Notes: generated from the sequence alone by a model not told the origin. A stretch of 64,000 nucleotides of DNA from Dipteronia dyeriana (GCA_032871835.1 CM065297.1:33055598-33119597); one strand, 5' to 3'; positions 48,785-60,769 are shown, counted from the first letter of the stretch. A program made the numbers and translations.

Positions 48785-49136
48785 TCATATATGTCATCCA
48801 TAGTCAAGTTATATGATAAAGATCATAATATTGATATGTTGTTACAAAGCGTGGATGAGTTAGAAGAAAAAATGGAGAAATCCCAAGTGCGAAACGCAGT
48901 ATATCAGCAAAACGCGGCTAGGCATTACAACTCCCACGTCCGGGTTAGGATGTTCCGAATGGGTGACCTGGTGCTCAGAAGAGTATCGTTGAACACAAAA
49001 GATAAAGCTAAGGGCTCATTGGCTGACAAATGGGAAGATCCATACAAAAGCAAAGGAGTTGTCGGGCATAGAGCATAATGGATCGCCCGACCAGAATTAC
49101 CCCGACCATGCAATGTCCAATACCTGAAGATCTTCT
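48785..49136 (+). pseudogene. pol: Element C pol, C-terminal part of integrase
   Basis: The frame at 48791-49078 aligns with the end of B integrase: NIDMLLQSVDELEE, ARHYNSHVRVRMFRMGDLVLRRVSLNTKDKA and GSLADKWEDPYK. A stop at 49076 replaces the codon before WIARP, after which the frame runs on to YLKIFYP near 49140. The catalytic core is absent. Confidence 0.85.
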
Positions 49137-50234
49137 ATCCCTGAAATTCCTTAGTTTTAGGCTTTAATTCCTTTTTAGTCAGAATGTTTTTTAGTAATTT
49201 TTTTTCTTAGAAATCCTTTTGAGATTTTTTCATATTTTGTCAGTTTTGCAGAATTATGAATAAAAATCCGACACTGGACTCCTAGAAATGTGGGCATATG
49301 ATAATAAGAACATATGAAAAGACTGAGAAAAAAGAATTGACACTCACATGCAATAAAATGCTCTGGGCCATTAATTTGATAAAAAATCCTGAATGGGCGG
49401 AGAAGCTCAAAAGAGCATGTCAGCCGAGCAAGGTCAAACTAGATCTTAGCCAAAAGGCAAACCCGATACACCAGATTCTGGAAAACGGCTCGGGGCACCG
49501 TCGGGTAAATCTCGGTGAGTTGCACAACTGTGTTAAGCAACTCGGAGCTTAACGATTCAGCAAACCCTTGCACAGACAAAACTAGGAGACGTCCTAAGTG
49601 GCATACGCAATGACCTAAACATATGATCGAGTTGGCTTTGTTTCAAGATTACTCGATTAATAATATTAGCCAGTTAATAAGATACTTGGCATTTAAAATT
49701 GGAATGAAGTTACTCGGATAATGACATTAGCCAGTTAATAAGATACTTGACGTTTCGAGTTACCCGGTTCAGAATATTCATATAAGAACAAATTCGCAGC
49801 TAAAAGCAATCACGCAAATATGAAATTTTATTAACTGTATGAATTTTTACAAGTCCTTCTAAGGCGGAGCTGAGAATTTCGAATTCTTACCGATGCTCGG
49901 ATCAGACTCCATTTCATATTCATATAGAAGTCTTTCGTTCGAAGGCCAAATGTTTGTGTCAACCAGATCATCCATCCAAGCACTATAGTCCATTCTGGAG
50001 ATTGGCCCAACCTCAGGCTCTGACCCATCCACGCCAGTTTCCTGACTGGCATAAAAAGTTGAAAGAGAATGCTCGATTGGGACCTCAAGGTGCATAGGAT
50101 AGGGTTCTTTACCTCGGCTACAACAATAAGCTCTTCACTCCCTCATCTAAGTCTGAAGAGCCTCCAAGGACCGATCCACATGATTTTATATTGATAATTC
50201 CCAATTAGACCAGGCCTGTCATTCGCTCGGTTCT
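49137..50234 (+). other. 3' untranslated region of element C
   Basis: It aligns with the B region in parts (CATATGATAATAAGAACATATG near 49294 split over two blocks). It holds two copies of the TTAATAAGATACTTG repeat at 49672 and 49735. Confidence 0.7.
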
Positions 50235-50699
50235 TTACTGTGAAAAACTCCCCAGCTGAAACCCCCCCTGAAATTCTCTAAAAAGTAAAACGTCATAAGT
50301 CGGGGACCTTTTCAAGTGATCAACCCCTTGAACTTTAAGTTCCAGTCTAGCTTCCTTCGAGAGAGACTTAACCGTTAGAGCCTGGTGCTTAAGATCTTCA
50401 TTTTTACACTCGTAGGATGATTTCACTTCTTCGGCTTCCTGTTCAACCTGAAGCATCGGCTCCTGAGCGGCAGAAAGCGAGTCCTGTAAAGATTTAGCCT
50501 TCTCCTCCGCAGCAGAGATCCTCTCATTGGCCTCAATCTATTTTGCCAAGCAGCGATCAACAAACTCCTCAGCAGAACTCGCCTCCCTTTGAAAAGCCGC
50601 CTCAATTCGAGCACGGTTGTCCCCACTCGCTTTTAATTGAGCTTTCAAATGCCTTATCCGATCAACTTTGTGTTGTTGCGTCTGAACAGCCTCTGTAAA

Positions 50700-50812
50700 C
50701 TCAGCAACCACTTGAAAGCAGATTAAAAATGTCAAAAAGCAGTTTAAAAATGTCAAAAAGCAGTTTAAAAATGCCCAAACTAAATATAAAATACAAAAGT
50801 AGGGAAACTTAC
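50700..50812 (-). other. Candidate intron 2 of the element C antisense gene
   Basis: Donor CCTAC|GTAAGT, acceptor GCTGAG|TTTACA, 113 nt. It contains a 21-bp phrase (AATGTCAAAAAGCAGTTTAA on the plus strand) repeated about three times. Confidence 0.6.
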
Positions 50813-51639
50813 GTAGGTCGAACTATTAAAAATATTATAAAGGCGCTCTGTAGGGGAACCACTCCTAAAGCGGCTCCAATGATCATTGCCAATAAAAGCT
50901 CGGCTAGAAGACATGGTTTTCAACATATCTTGGGGGGAGGGGCCCACAGGTTGTTCTGAGGATCCCGCTTCTGCAGCTTCAACCTAAGGGAGCAAGGAAT
51001 TCTCTCTGTTCAAACTTTCCCGAGGGTTCTCTCATCCTAAAGACGTTTCCACTTGACCACTCGAGAAGTCTTAAGTATCAGTATCCTTATCGCTCGACTC
51101 AATGAACGATACCACTATCAGAACTTTTGGAGGAGGTCGACTAGGGGAGTGAGCTGCCTTCCTTTTTTCGACCCATGTACGTCAGAAATCAAGATCAACA
51201 GCAGGATCTTCCTGATCCTCCATATCTTGAAAAGGTTTGAAAAAACTGGGATGAAAAGGATTAGCCTGTTCAGTAGAGGATTCCTCATCTATATCAAAGA
51301 ACCGCTCAACTGATACCCCATCGGCAGGCCAATTAGGTCCCCCAGACACTACATCAACAAAATGCCTTACTTGTCTATCCTCATCCTCAGACACTCTCTG
51401 GTCGTTATCAGGTCCAATAGGGCCACTCGGGCCACTTGTTTAACCTACAGTCGGCTGAGCGACCTCTTCAAGAATGTATTCGGGAACTTGTTCGTCAGCC
51501 TCCTTGAAATTCTCGTCTGATTCATTGTTAAGCGGAGTAATTCCCCTTTCCCTTTGACGAGAAGCCTCATCAAAGCTCGCCTGAATAATTGCCTTTACCT
51601 AAAAAGCTTGGGCATCACAAACGAAGTCCATATCGTATA

Positions 51640-51725
51640 CTAAAATTTTGAAAGAGGAAAGGGGTCAAAAGGCAGAAATACAGTGAGCATCAAAATAAAA
51701 GCAAAATAGCAAAGCCACCACTTAC
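51640..51725 (-). other. Candidate intron 1 of the element C antisense gene
   Basis: Donor CGTT|GTAAGT, acceptor ATTTTAG|TATACG, 86 nt. Joining gives R-I-R-L-Y-D, in frame, as in B (R-R-R-L-Y-D). Confidence 0.72.
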
Positions 51726-52873
51726 AACGTATACGATGAGCAGAAATCTTAGTGAAAAACCCAAGGTTCTTTATTTTCTCCTGATCAAAAAGGTATGACC
51801 GACTTCGTTTCTCCAGAGTACACACGGCTGCCTGAGCAAGGTCAGACAACTTGATATCAGTAAAAAAAAGGCAGTGTTTTGTTCCAGCGATCAGGAGAGC
51901 AAAAATAACGAGTAACCTTCAGTACTTTCTTAGATTCACCTACTAAAAACTTAATTTGGTTTCCCCAATTCTCTCATAAGAAAAACCAATTGTTTTTCCA
52001 GTATTTGTTTGAAGTGGGAAAACCCCTGATAAAACCCTTTTTCTTGACATCTAGGAAAGTTTCAATGCCTCAATTCACCTTTACTCCCTCGGGAATCCAG
52101 CTGTCTGGTTGGCTGGATAGAAGAAAATAAGTCTCAGTCTGACCAGACTGTCTAAGAATGTAAAAATGCCTTATTTCATGAGGAAAGGGCATCAACAAAT
52201 TCATCCGGCTCCACATGTGCCACATGCACATCAAAATCCTATAGCTGTTCGGGGCAAGCTAGGCCGGAGTAATTCTCTCATTGGCCAGGAACCAGGCGAT
52301 AAAGAGTTGTAGGGCAAGAGTCACCCCACAGCTAAGCGTAGATCCATAAATTGCCACCATACCTAGAGGAAGGTTCCACACGACTCTATTACCAGCAGAT
52401 ATCATCAAAACGGAATCGTTCAGGTCAAACCGAGCATGATATTTCCCGATTTTCATATCCCCGATCACGTTCGGTTCAGCATCGTAAGCGCTCAGGCAAT
52501 CAAAAGAAAAAAGAATCCGAGAGGCGTGGTTTTCTTCTTCAACGTCGTTCTCGTTAACCACCTACCTCCCAATCTGAATGTCGCTTGAAATATGTCTACG
52601 AACCGTGTGATCGCTTTGATGTTTTCCCATCCTATAACGTAAAGGAACCCTGTGACGATCAGAAACGGAAGACTCAGAACTGGAGGAAGACTTAGAGCTA
52701 GGGCTAGAAAGAACACCAGGATAAAGCCTAGAAACGTCAACATTCAAAAAATAGGGTTGGTTGGGGGGTGATTATCCCAACAATTTGTAAACATAAGAGG
52801 CCAAATAACTATCACCACGTTCAAGATCATCAAAAGCTATAACAAAAAGACGATGTCGTGCAACAGGATCCAT

Positions 52874-53437
52874 GGAAATTGTCCTTAAAAGCAGATGCGG
52901 AGAACTAGAAAAGAGCTTCAACGGAGAGCGATGATGGATCTATACGCAAATGAGTCGGAAGACAGAAAGCAAGTTGGACTTTCTTCTTTTCGTAAGGATA
53001 CTAATAAAATATCCCTTGTTAATTTAAATAAGCTGCTTAATTATTAAAAGCTCGAAACCCTAGGGTTTAAAAATGCGGGAAGATAAATAAGAGCATGTTT
53101 GATGACATAAGCGATGAATCAGATAATCAGGAGGTTGTATCTCATAAATGCCAACAAAGATACCAAATGATAAAGGGACTCGTGTCATGAGAAGAATAGA
53201 TCATGTTGTCAGAGTTTCAAAACGTCACAACCATAGGGATTTCGCGTGAAGAGACAAATTGCACATACATGGTCGTCATTAAGAAACATCATTAATGATG
53301 CGAATTGATTAGGAATTATTATTCCTACATTAATGAGGTGTTAATGAAGAAAACGACAAAAAACCAGCCGGGTACAACAATTAAAATACTTTCGCCAAAG
53401 ATGAATTCTACTCGGCAAAAGTATTTTAAGGTTGTAT
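52874..53437. other. Region between the antisense gene and the 3' LTR of element C
   Basis: No ORF. On the minus strand it has TATTTAAATT at 53030-53021 and an AAACCCTAGGG phrase near 53060, both of the kind seen in plant promoters, which fits transcription of the antisense gene. The polypurine tract is worn (TTTTAAGGTTG before 53438). Confidence 0.4.
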
Positions 53438-54279
53438 TGTTATATGTATATTCTATCAAATGTACATGTCACTGATAGATAAGCCAACCTCCCAGAAAGA
53501 TTGCCAGATAAGCATCCAGGTTGGCATTTGGATAAAACACTGTCGGTAGTATCGTCCAGTCATGAGAGCCCGAGTAAGGCCGAATGATAATATTCAGCAC
53601 ATTCAGCTCTGCTCGGAACAACATATGAAGCCCGAGTAAACAAGTTATCAACAAGCGAGACGTTTAAAGTCACAAATTGTCTTGGACACGCAACCACGAG
53701 TAAATAGGAAACAAATATATTCCCCATGAAAGATGCACAATCCACAGAAGAAAATGAGCCCATGAAGGAAACAAACCAAATCAAACAATAACTCTACTCT
53801 TCTAGCAGACTACACACTGATCAGGAAATAAGTCCTAAACGGACTATGCAACTAGAATCTTGCGTAGATTCTGATTCAATGATCGAGATCTCTGAAACAG
53901 GAAAGAAGACAAAGACGACTTCAACAAGTAAATAGTTCTAATTAAATACAATCACCTTTTCTTATTTGTGTAACAAGGATTAGGGTATATGCACATATAA
54001 ATAGACCCATAATCTTGCTAGAAGAGGGGACAAAACAGTAGAACCACTGTAAAAAAGAGGTTAGAGAGATCGAGAGGTGTAATTTGATATTCAATATTGG
54101 ATTTGGCCTCAATGTGCATACAACCACTTGTGGACGTTTCTCCGGTCAGCAGAGTTTTACCACGTATACTCGTGTCACAATCTTATCACATTGCATCCTC
54201 TTTCTTTTTCTCTTTTGGCAGGTCAAAATCGAACTAAACGTTGTTGAATTTCTTGACCATCAAGAAACGGAGGTCAACA
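53438..54279 (+). repeat. 3' LTR of element C
   Basis: It runs from TGTTATATG to GTCAACA. The AGTAT duplication follows directly. Confidence 0.9.
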
Positions 54280-54284
54280 AGTAT

Positions 54285-54767
54285 AATAGAGTCTCAAAGA
54301 GTAAATAAGCTTTTGCTATTAAGTAGTTATTAATAATTGTAAAAAATTTAATATTTTTTTTCCATAAATAACATATTGATAGATAATCAAAAGGCATTTC
54401 CTTAATAGATTATTGAATAAATTCTCAAAACCAATATCATAATTGATTTTTTATTATTAAGTATTATTATTATTAATTGAAGTGTTACATAATTAATTGG
54501 ATAGTGAATAAATTTACTTTTAAATATTAAGTATTTTTTTTAAGTATTCCATTATTTGGTAAGATTAAAAGACAAGTCATAATTGTTTTTTATCTACAGG
54601 CTATAAATTCGTATTAATTAGTTTTTTTTAAGTATTTTTAATTATTTAAATATAATATATATACTATTTGGTAAATTGTTTTATTTTGTTTTTGGTTCAT
54701 TAAGAAAATTTATTACTTATCTTATTAGTTATGGATTTAACTTTTCATTCTATTCATTATCCCATTG
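54285..54767. other. AT-rich intergenic sequence, no gene recognised
   Basis: Nothing beyond A/T-rich text. Confidence 0.5.
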
Positions 54768-55332
54768 GGGTAAGTTTGGTAGAGATGAAAGAAAATATGA
54801 AGGATGTAAATATTTGGAGGTATTGAAAAGATGAAGGAAAGAAATAAAAATAATTTTCTCTTGAAATGTTTGATAAACATAAAGGAAAGAAAATTTGATG
54901 GAAAATCTTATTTATCAATTTTATTATTTTATTCTTACATTATAGTTTATATATTATATATTTTTATATTCAATAAATAAATATAATTTAAATAATATTG
55001 AATCCAATTTTTTTTTAACAAAATGACTTCAAACTTTGTAACATATTATATATATAAATTAATACATTATGTTTTACAAAGTAATTTTAAAAATAAATTT
55101 TTAGTAAATTAAAAAAGGGGGTAAATTTATAATTTTAGTTAACACAAAAACCAATCTCATTTTTCTCTCCCTTCTCCTCCCATTTTTGGGAGGATTAAAA
55201 TTCGCGGGTCTCACTCACCCATTTTTCATTCCATTTTTCTCTCCATACCAAACGCGCACTTCCCCATTTTCTTCTCCCTTTTCTCTCCATCCATTTCTTT
55301 CCTCTCCCTTTTTCTTCTTACCAAACATACCC
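54768..55332. mobile_element. Tourist-like MITE
   Basis: The left end GGGTAAGTTTGGTAGAGATG pairs with the reverse complement of the right end, GGGTATGTTTGGTAAGAAG. TTG on the left and TTA on the right would be the 3-bp duplication with one change. The interior has no ORF. Confidence 0.6.
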
Positions 55333-55394
55333 TTAATTATGGGATTGACTCATGATTTTTCTATACTATTAATTATTTTATCTTACTTTGGAGT

Positions 55395-55690
55395 CTTAAT
55401 ATGTCACATGTCGGTATGAGAATACTTGACCATTAATTATTATTTTTTAAATATATATATATATATATATTCAACCATTTAGTTCTATATTCTTCATCTC
55501 TTCATTTTTTTTTTCAATTAACGGTTGATTTTCTAGATGTAATGAGATTTTTTTTTTGAAAAATTATAATTTAATGAGAATTATTACTATTATTAGATCA
55601 TAGATTTTTCCTTTAATGCTTGATGAATAAATATATTATCATATAGCATCAACATACAACATGAGAAGGCTTGACCTAACAATTAATTAA
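55395..55690. repeat. Third copy of the local repeat seen at 41808-42188
   Basis: GAATACTTGACCATTAATTA near 55419, then TTCAACCATTTAG, AACGGTTGATTTTCTAGATG and GCTTGATGAATAAA; a fourth start (GAGAAGGCTTGACC) lies near 55673. Confidence 0.65.
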
Positions 55691-56423
55691 TTTTATGATG
55701 GAGATGTCAAAGAAATAAATTTAGAGAAAGACCTCATAATTGTTTTTCATCTCCGATATCCAATATTTTAGAACAATAAATTAAATTATTACTACTTAAA
55801 TTATTGTTACGTTACATTTTATAATTTTCACACATCGTGTGGGATGTAATCCAGTATATAATATAACTAAGTGCAATATCAATATATATATTTTTTAAGA
55901 ATTTGGAGAGTATCAGTTATCAGTATTTGTATTTGCGTATGTATTAATTAGTGTCAATTAGAGGTTAAATTAAATAAATATCCAAGGATGGGTTTTGGAT
56001 ATGTCAGATTTTTTTTTTTTTTTTTAGATGAGATGGATATCAGGATATGTCACAATTAGGCCCACAAATAACATAAATCTGTATCATTTATTAATTTCTT
56101 TCACTTGACTTTAACGAAGCTGCTGAGCTTCGGATTAAACACATGATCTGAAGAATGAGACAATATAACAATTTATATTGTCTCATTCGATTCCCATGCC
56201 CTCCTACTGGAAATTTTCCACTGCTCCTCTCTCTCTCCCTTACCCCTCTTAAACATCAATGTATTTTTATCGTTTTCCATCCACACTTCTGACCTAACGA
56301 TTTATCGAATTAGTGACTGCACCTTAGGGACTTTTTTTTTTAAAAAAAATTATTTGGATCTCCTCCTCATCTTTTTTTTCAATATCTAGATCAATGACCT
56401 CAATTAATTATATCATTTGATTA
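55691..56423. other. AT-rich intergenic sequence, no gene recognised
   Basis: Poly-T and TA tracts only; no coding signal. Confidence 0.5.
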
Positions 56424-57724
56424 TGTTAACGGGAAATTTGCTTAAGATGAGAAATTTCAACTAACACCCTCAAAACCACTACTACGGAGGTGGAGACCGG
56501 GATCGGTACCTTTGATATCTGACCTGCTTAGGTAGAAACGAATGTTTGAATGACAATAGCAAATTAGAGCTTTACTATTGAACACTCGTGATATATAGAA
56601 ATCTCTCATATATACTCAGAATCTCTCTAGGACATAGGAATATGGCAACTTCATGCTTGTTGAATAGTAAATACATTGATGGCCGTGTTCTGATCACAGA
56701 ATTTAGGCCCGACGTAATTCTCTTTCTTTTTCACTCTATTTTTGCTATCGCTTTTCTATGTCATGCTTGAACCCATTTATACTTGTTCCAAGTAGGTTTA
56801 AAACTCGTGAATCGCCCGCCACGATTTTATGAATCCGTTCTTTCCTTATCGGGCAGGATCCCCTACTTGAAAGTCGTTGACTTTGAGCAGATTACGGACT
56901 CAAGATTATCGTAGGAGGAGATAAGTTTGTTTCCTCTTTGGAATCAAACTCTTGTCTCACACGTATACAGAATTTAATGTTCGTTATAACGTGGATATGA
57001 TCTGGTGTGTATTCATAGCATGATTCTTCATGGAGGTCATCGGATTGGCTGCTTGAGGTAGATCCATGCTTTAGTTCTGGTCTTAGAAGCTTGGGACAGC
57101 CTTGTGGGCACTTACTAGGGGTAGTGTAGATTAGGCGAGATTCTTCTTTCATGTCTAGGTTGGTTACAGACATCCCTTATCGAATTGGAGCATTAGCTAT
57201 GGCATGAATCCGACCCACTTAGAGGCTTTCTCTCTACATGTCTGGAGGGGATAGCGGGCTTCTGGAGAGGTTGGTGGGCTTTGGCTTAGGCTACGAGTCC
57301 AATCTGACCTCAGGAAGCCTTGGTCTGGAAGGAGCTCACTTTTGTTTGTGTCGGGCTTCACTTCGAGTGCTTCCTGAGCTCGGTGATCTTTCTTCATTTT
57401 CACGGGGTTGTTTTGGAGCCCGACCCCATGAACTGAGGTTTCGGGATAGGTGGTCTCGAGAAGCCCGGATTTCAGTGTTCGCGTATGGGATCGACCAGGA
57501 CTATCCTAGCTTCACTCCTAATAGTTCTGAAGCCCGATGATCCTTCCTCGATTTTGCGGGGTAGCTCTAGGGCTTGCTTGAGGTCCCATAAATGGCAATT
57601 TCGGGCTTTGATTCGAGTTAGGAGAGTGAAAAATTTCTCTTTGGTCCCTGACCAAATTTTACTATTTACAGATTAAATAAAACATAAAAATTAATATAAA
57701 TAATCAAGACCATTGATTTACTAT
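56424..57724 (-). repeat. LTR-like segment 1 of a Tat-like element
   Basis: Its plus-strand start (TGTTAACGGGAAATTTG, then AACACCCTCAAAACC) parallels that of the next segment at 57725, and both end with a GAGTG-AAAATTT-CTTTG-CCC phrase followed by TTAACAG or TTTACAG. It is probably a diverged LTR in minus orientation. The right edge is approximate. No ORF in it resembles a protein. Confidence 0.4.
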
Positions 57725-58760
57725 TGTTGACAGAAAAATCGTTCTGGAAAAGGAATTTCGGTCAGCACCCTCAACCCGCTACCTAGGTAGGCTGCGGGAT
57801 GTAGATACTTTGTACCAAGGAGATTCGAAAGAGATTGAGGAAAGAGAAAGGAAGAATGAGAGTGCTAATAATGAATACTATTTTATTAATCAAAATTGGA
57901 GATACGATTTCAATGGGATACAATGGTTGTGGAAATGATACAAGTTTGACCTCTCTGTGCTACCTCTCTGTGCTACCTCTCTTTCTCCCTAAAAAATTGT
58001 TGGAGATGGAGAATTCGTTCATGTCGATAAGTGGCTAATTTCCTCAGAAAAATGGCAAAGAAGCTCTGTCTTTTTTCTCTTTTTCTTTTGAAGCCCTGTC
58101 AGGATCCTAACGTCCATTTTTAATCCCCTACTGTCGTCAATCAAATCCCTGTAATTTAGATCAATTGATTGGTCGTGTTACCGAAAGTGATTGACGTTGA
58201 TGGGGGAATCAAATTACATGGGAATTACACCCATCGATTACGTCAGGTTTCCGTTTAGGCTTAAATTTGAATAAATGGTGAATCCGTTGACCTATCTAGT
58301 CACATTATGGCACTTGAACGATCCTTTTGCAGCTTTCCTGCTAGTTTCCTTTTTACCTGTTTAGCATGTCATGAACTCTGAAACCGGTGGCGATGTAGTC
58401 TCGAGGTACTCAGTCGGATACCTTAGGGCTTTCCGTAAGTGGTGAAATCTTCTAGGGAGTAGTATACTCGGGTATCGAGCTGAAAGAGGTACATATCTAT
58501 CAGGCTGAAGATATCCCAGTACCTAGATAAAAAGAAAGTGATGTTTTAGGCTAGTCTCTGACTGGTGCCGAGGTACGAGGTAAGAGTTACCTCGCTGCTA
58601 GCTAGTCCTTATCTTTGGATGGTGTATAGATTGGTATTTCGAGGTAAGTAGTAGCATGCAAGCACTGTCTGGTATCAGGAAGTATATCTTACAAGGTACC
58701 AGTTGAGTGGAAAATTTAACTTTGACCCCTTGCCAAAAATGGCTATTAACAGAAGTCCCC
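57725..58760 (-). repeat. LTR-like segment 2, probable 3' LTR of element E
   Basis: On the minus strand it ends CTGTCAACA, like the LTR ends of A, B and C (TTAACA or GTCAACA). The extra gene on the plus strand begins a few hundred bases further on, which is the arrangement of the 3' LTR and antisense gene in B and C. The right edge is approximate. Confidence 0.45.
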
Positions 58761-59127
58761 TTTGACTTGAACACAGGTGATCGATTGGGGTTGGAGTCGG
58801 ATTTGACGAATTATTTATGAAATTTTCATTTTTTAATCGGTTACCTGAATATGTAAAGAAATCTTCTCATTAAGTGTAATGGCCACTTGTCAAGCGAGGG
58901 GAAGGTTGCCCGTTTGAAAAAAAAAAAGATTTTTGGTGGCATGCATGTATTGAGGCCGAAAATCTCATCTCTTCGATCACGCTTCTGTCATTGGTTACTG
59001 TTCCATTCCACAATTTATACTTGTTACTCTCTTCGTGCTCCTCACATTTCTAAATTCCTCCTTCAAAATTTCCCTAATCTCTTCTCTATTTTCTTCATCT
59101 TCTCCCAACCAATTTTCTACTGTTACC
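58761..59127 (+). other. Leader region before the element E extra gene
   Basis: Contains an A-run at 58918 and pyrimidine-rich sequence (59000-59120). An open frame at 58887-59150 has no known relatives and mostly precedes the probable start codon at 59128. Confidence 0.4.
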
Positions 59128-60112
59128 ATGTCTCACTTCGATCACAATAGCATAGACAGTCTCCTGGAGGGTGACTCCTTAATCCTCGCTTGTAGGAAGA
59201 GGGCTCAGGAAGAGGACAGCAGGGAAAGTGATGTCCCCCAGTAGCGACGCTGCCGCTCAACTCAAATTGGCCGATTTTTTGAACAACCCTGATGCCTCAC
59301 TGGAGATTATCGAGGGGGATTAAGGCGAGGAGTCTGGTGAGGTTAGATCTGGTGGGGGACCAGTTGGTGTAGAGTCAATATTGTCTGGTGGGACACTTAT
59401 TCTCCTCTACGAATTCCGTGTCATCCCAGATTCGACCGCTACGAAGGCCACCATTTCCTGTTTGAGGAGCAAATTTAGGATCCTTAAAAACATCACCATT
59501 ACCATACCGTACCAAGGGTATGATATGTACAACCCACCTGTCGGTGTGCTCCCGATACATGTCACTGCGTTTGATAGTGGAGTCAGGCTACATCTTCATC
59601 CAACCCTTCGTAGGGCACTTCACGTTCTATAACCAACCCCTCTTTAACTTACATCAGGGTTCTAGAGACACCTAGTAGGTTTTCTTATGCTTTGGAAAGA
59701 ACAATGCAAGAAGGACGACATCAACAGGGAGCCGGGACCGGATGAGTTAAGGTTTGTCTTCCAGGTCACTAGCATATCTCCCGGTCCAAAGGGGCAATTT
59801 TATACCCGGTCTAAAAATAGTTTAAATTTCATTATCCCTAGTGCTACCAGAGAGGATGCCCCCTGGAAGGATGAATGGGTCGTGGTAGGTGGCAACTAGG
59901 GGAGTTCATTTCACATGGGTGGTATTGAATACAGGTTCCTACCTAGTTTAGTAGCAAACTGGTCTAGAAGAAGGCCACTCTTTCTGTGGAGTCGAGGCTG
60001 ATCCTGAAGGCTATCATTGACTGGAACTTCACCAACTTACAGTACTTCATTTGAAATCCCTTTGATGGTGGTAGGGTAGACCGTTATCTTTGTATCTCCA
60101 TTGCCTCCCTAG

Positions 60113-60194
60113 GTAGATGTCACTTTCTATTCCTTCTTCATGGTGTTTTTTCAACTGGTATTGGTTGACCTTAATTATTTCTTGTCTCTTGTAG
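60113..60194 (+). other. Candidate intron 1 of the element E extra gene
   Basis: Donor CCCTAG|GTAGAT; acceptor CTCTTGTAG after a pyrimidine-rich stretch; 82 nt. The donor choice is uncertain; a nearer GTATTG would give only 37 nt. Confidence 0.45.
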
Positions 60195-60769
60195 TCTCTA
60201 CAGCTTCTTTATCGATCCAGTGAGAGCCTTCACCTTCTGATGATTCACCATTCTCCCTTCATATTATTCCTCTGGGACTCCTATCATTCGGACCACTATA
60301 ACCCCTCCCCCATCTACTCTAGCTGGACAGGTGTGGGCGTACGACTGTCTTGACCAGGGTTCCAAGGGCACCTCTCTCTTCCCCTCCTAGACCTAGATCT
60401 CGGATGGATGTGTTTGCATTTAGGTTGGTGAGGGTGATCGGTCAAGATTCCACTGCCCCTACTGCTACTTCTGTTGCTACTGCCTCTATCACAGCTGCAA
60501 CTACTTCTACTACCGCTGCTAATGTTACTACTATTGTTCCTCATCCCCCACCTGCTTTTGTTCCTACTAGGGTAAGAAGAGGTGCTGATCTTGCCATGGT
60601 CATTGCTATTGTGGCTCTTTACGATCAATCCCGATCTATACCGAGGATTACTTGCCATGATGAAGTTTTGGATCGGTTTATAGTCTCCTGCTCTGGTGAG
60701 GGACTATAGGTGATGACTTCCATGCCTGTGGATATGTTGATGACACGGGGCTAAGCTTTCTTAGCCGAG

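Larger units (their letters stand above)
50235..52873 (-). pseudogene. Antisense extra gene of element C
   Basis: The gene begins at an ATG (52873) with MDPVARHRLFVIAFDDLERGD and is the best-preserved of the three copies. Exon 1 (to 51726) contains a Ser-rich stretch, DAEPNVIGDMKIGKYHARFDL near 52480, GMVAIYGSTLSCGVTLALQLF near 52330, and KYWKNNWFF near 51990. Exon 2 (51639-50813) is acidic and ends with SSSRAFIGNDHWSRF near 50900 and IFNSSTY. Exon 3 (50699-50235) is a coiled coil (QTQQHKVDRIRHLKAQLKASG). Stops at 52785, about 52559 and 52259, a stop in exon 2 at 51599, and others in exon 3, mark it as decayed. The order of parts equals that in B. No biochemical function can be given. Confidence 0.78.
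42189..54279 (+). mobile_element. Element C: Ty3/gypsy, Tat lineage, with internal replacement and antisense gene
   Basis: LTRs at 42189-43029 and 53438-54279 are flanked by a perfect AGTAT duplication. The layout is that of element B, with gag, protease, the first part of RT, the last part of integrase, a 3' region and an antisense extra gene. The stretch that should hold the end of RT, both RNase H domains and the integrase core is missing, and an unrelated LTR-like insert (46368-48784) lies there instead. Its LTRs are alignable with those of B in parts but clearly a different subfamily. Confidence 0.92.

Noticed and set aside
52492..52743. A hydrophobic minus-strand frame resembling a membrane protein
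   Set aside because: It is a frame-shifted reading of the Ser-rich exon 1 of the antisense gene; the Ser frame, not this one, aligns with element B.
53055..53070. A telomere-like AAACCCTAGGG phrase
   Set aside because: A single copy, not an array; noted only as a possible promoter element.
57238..57676. Two overlapping plus-strand open frames of 100 and 63 codons
   Set aside because: They lie in an LTR-like segment, share no motif with known proteins and show no start context or neighbours that support them.
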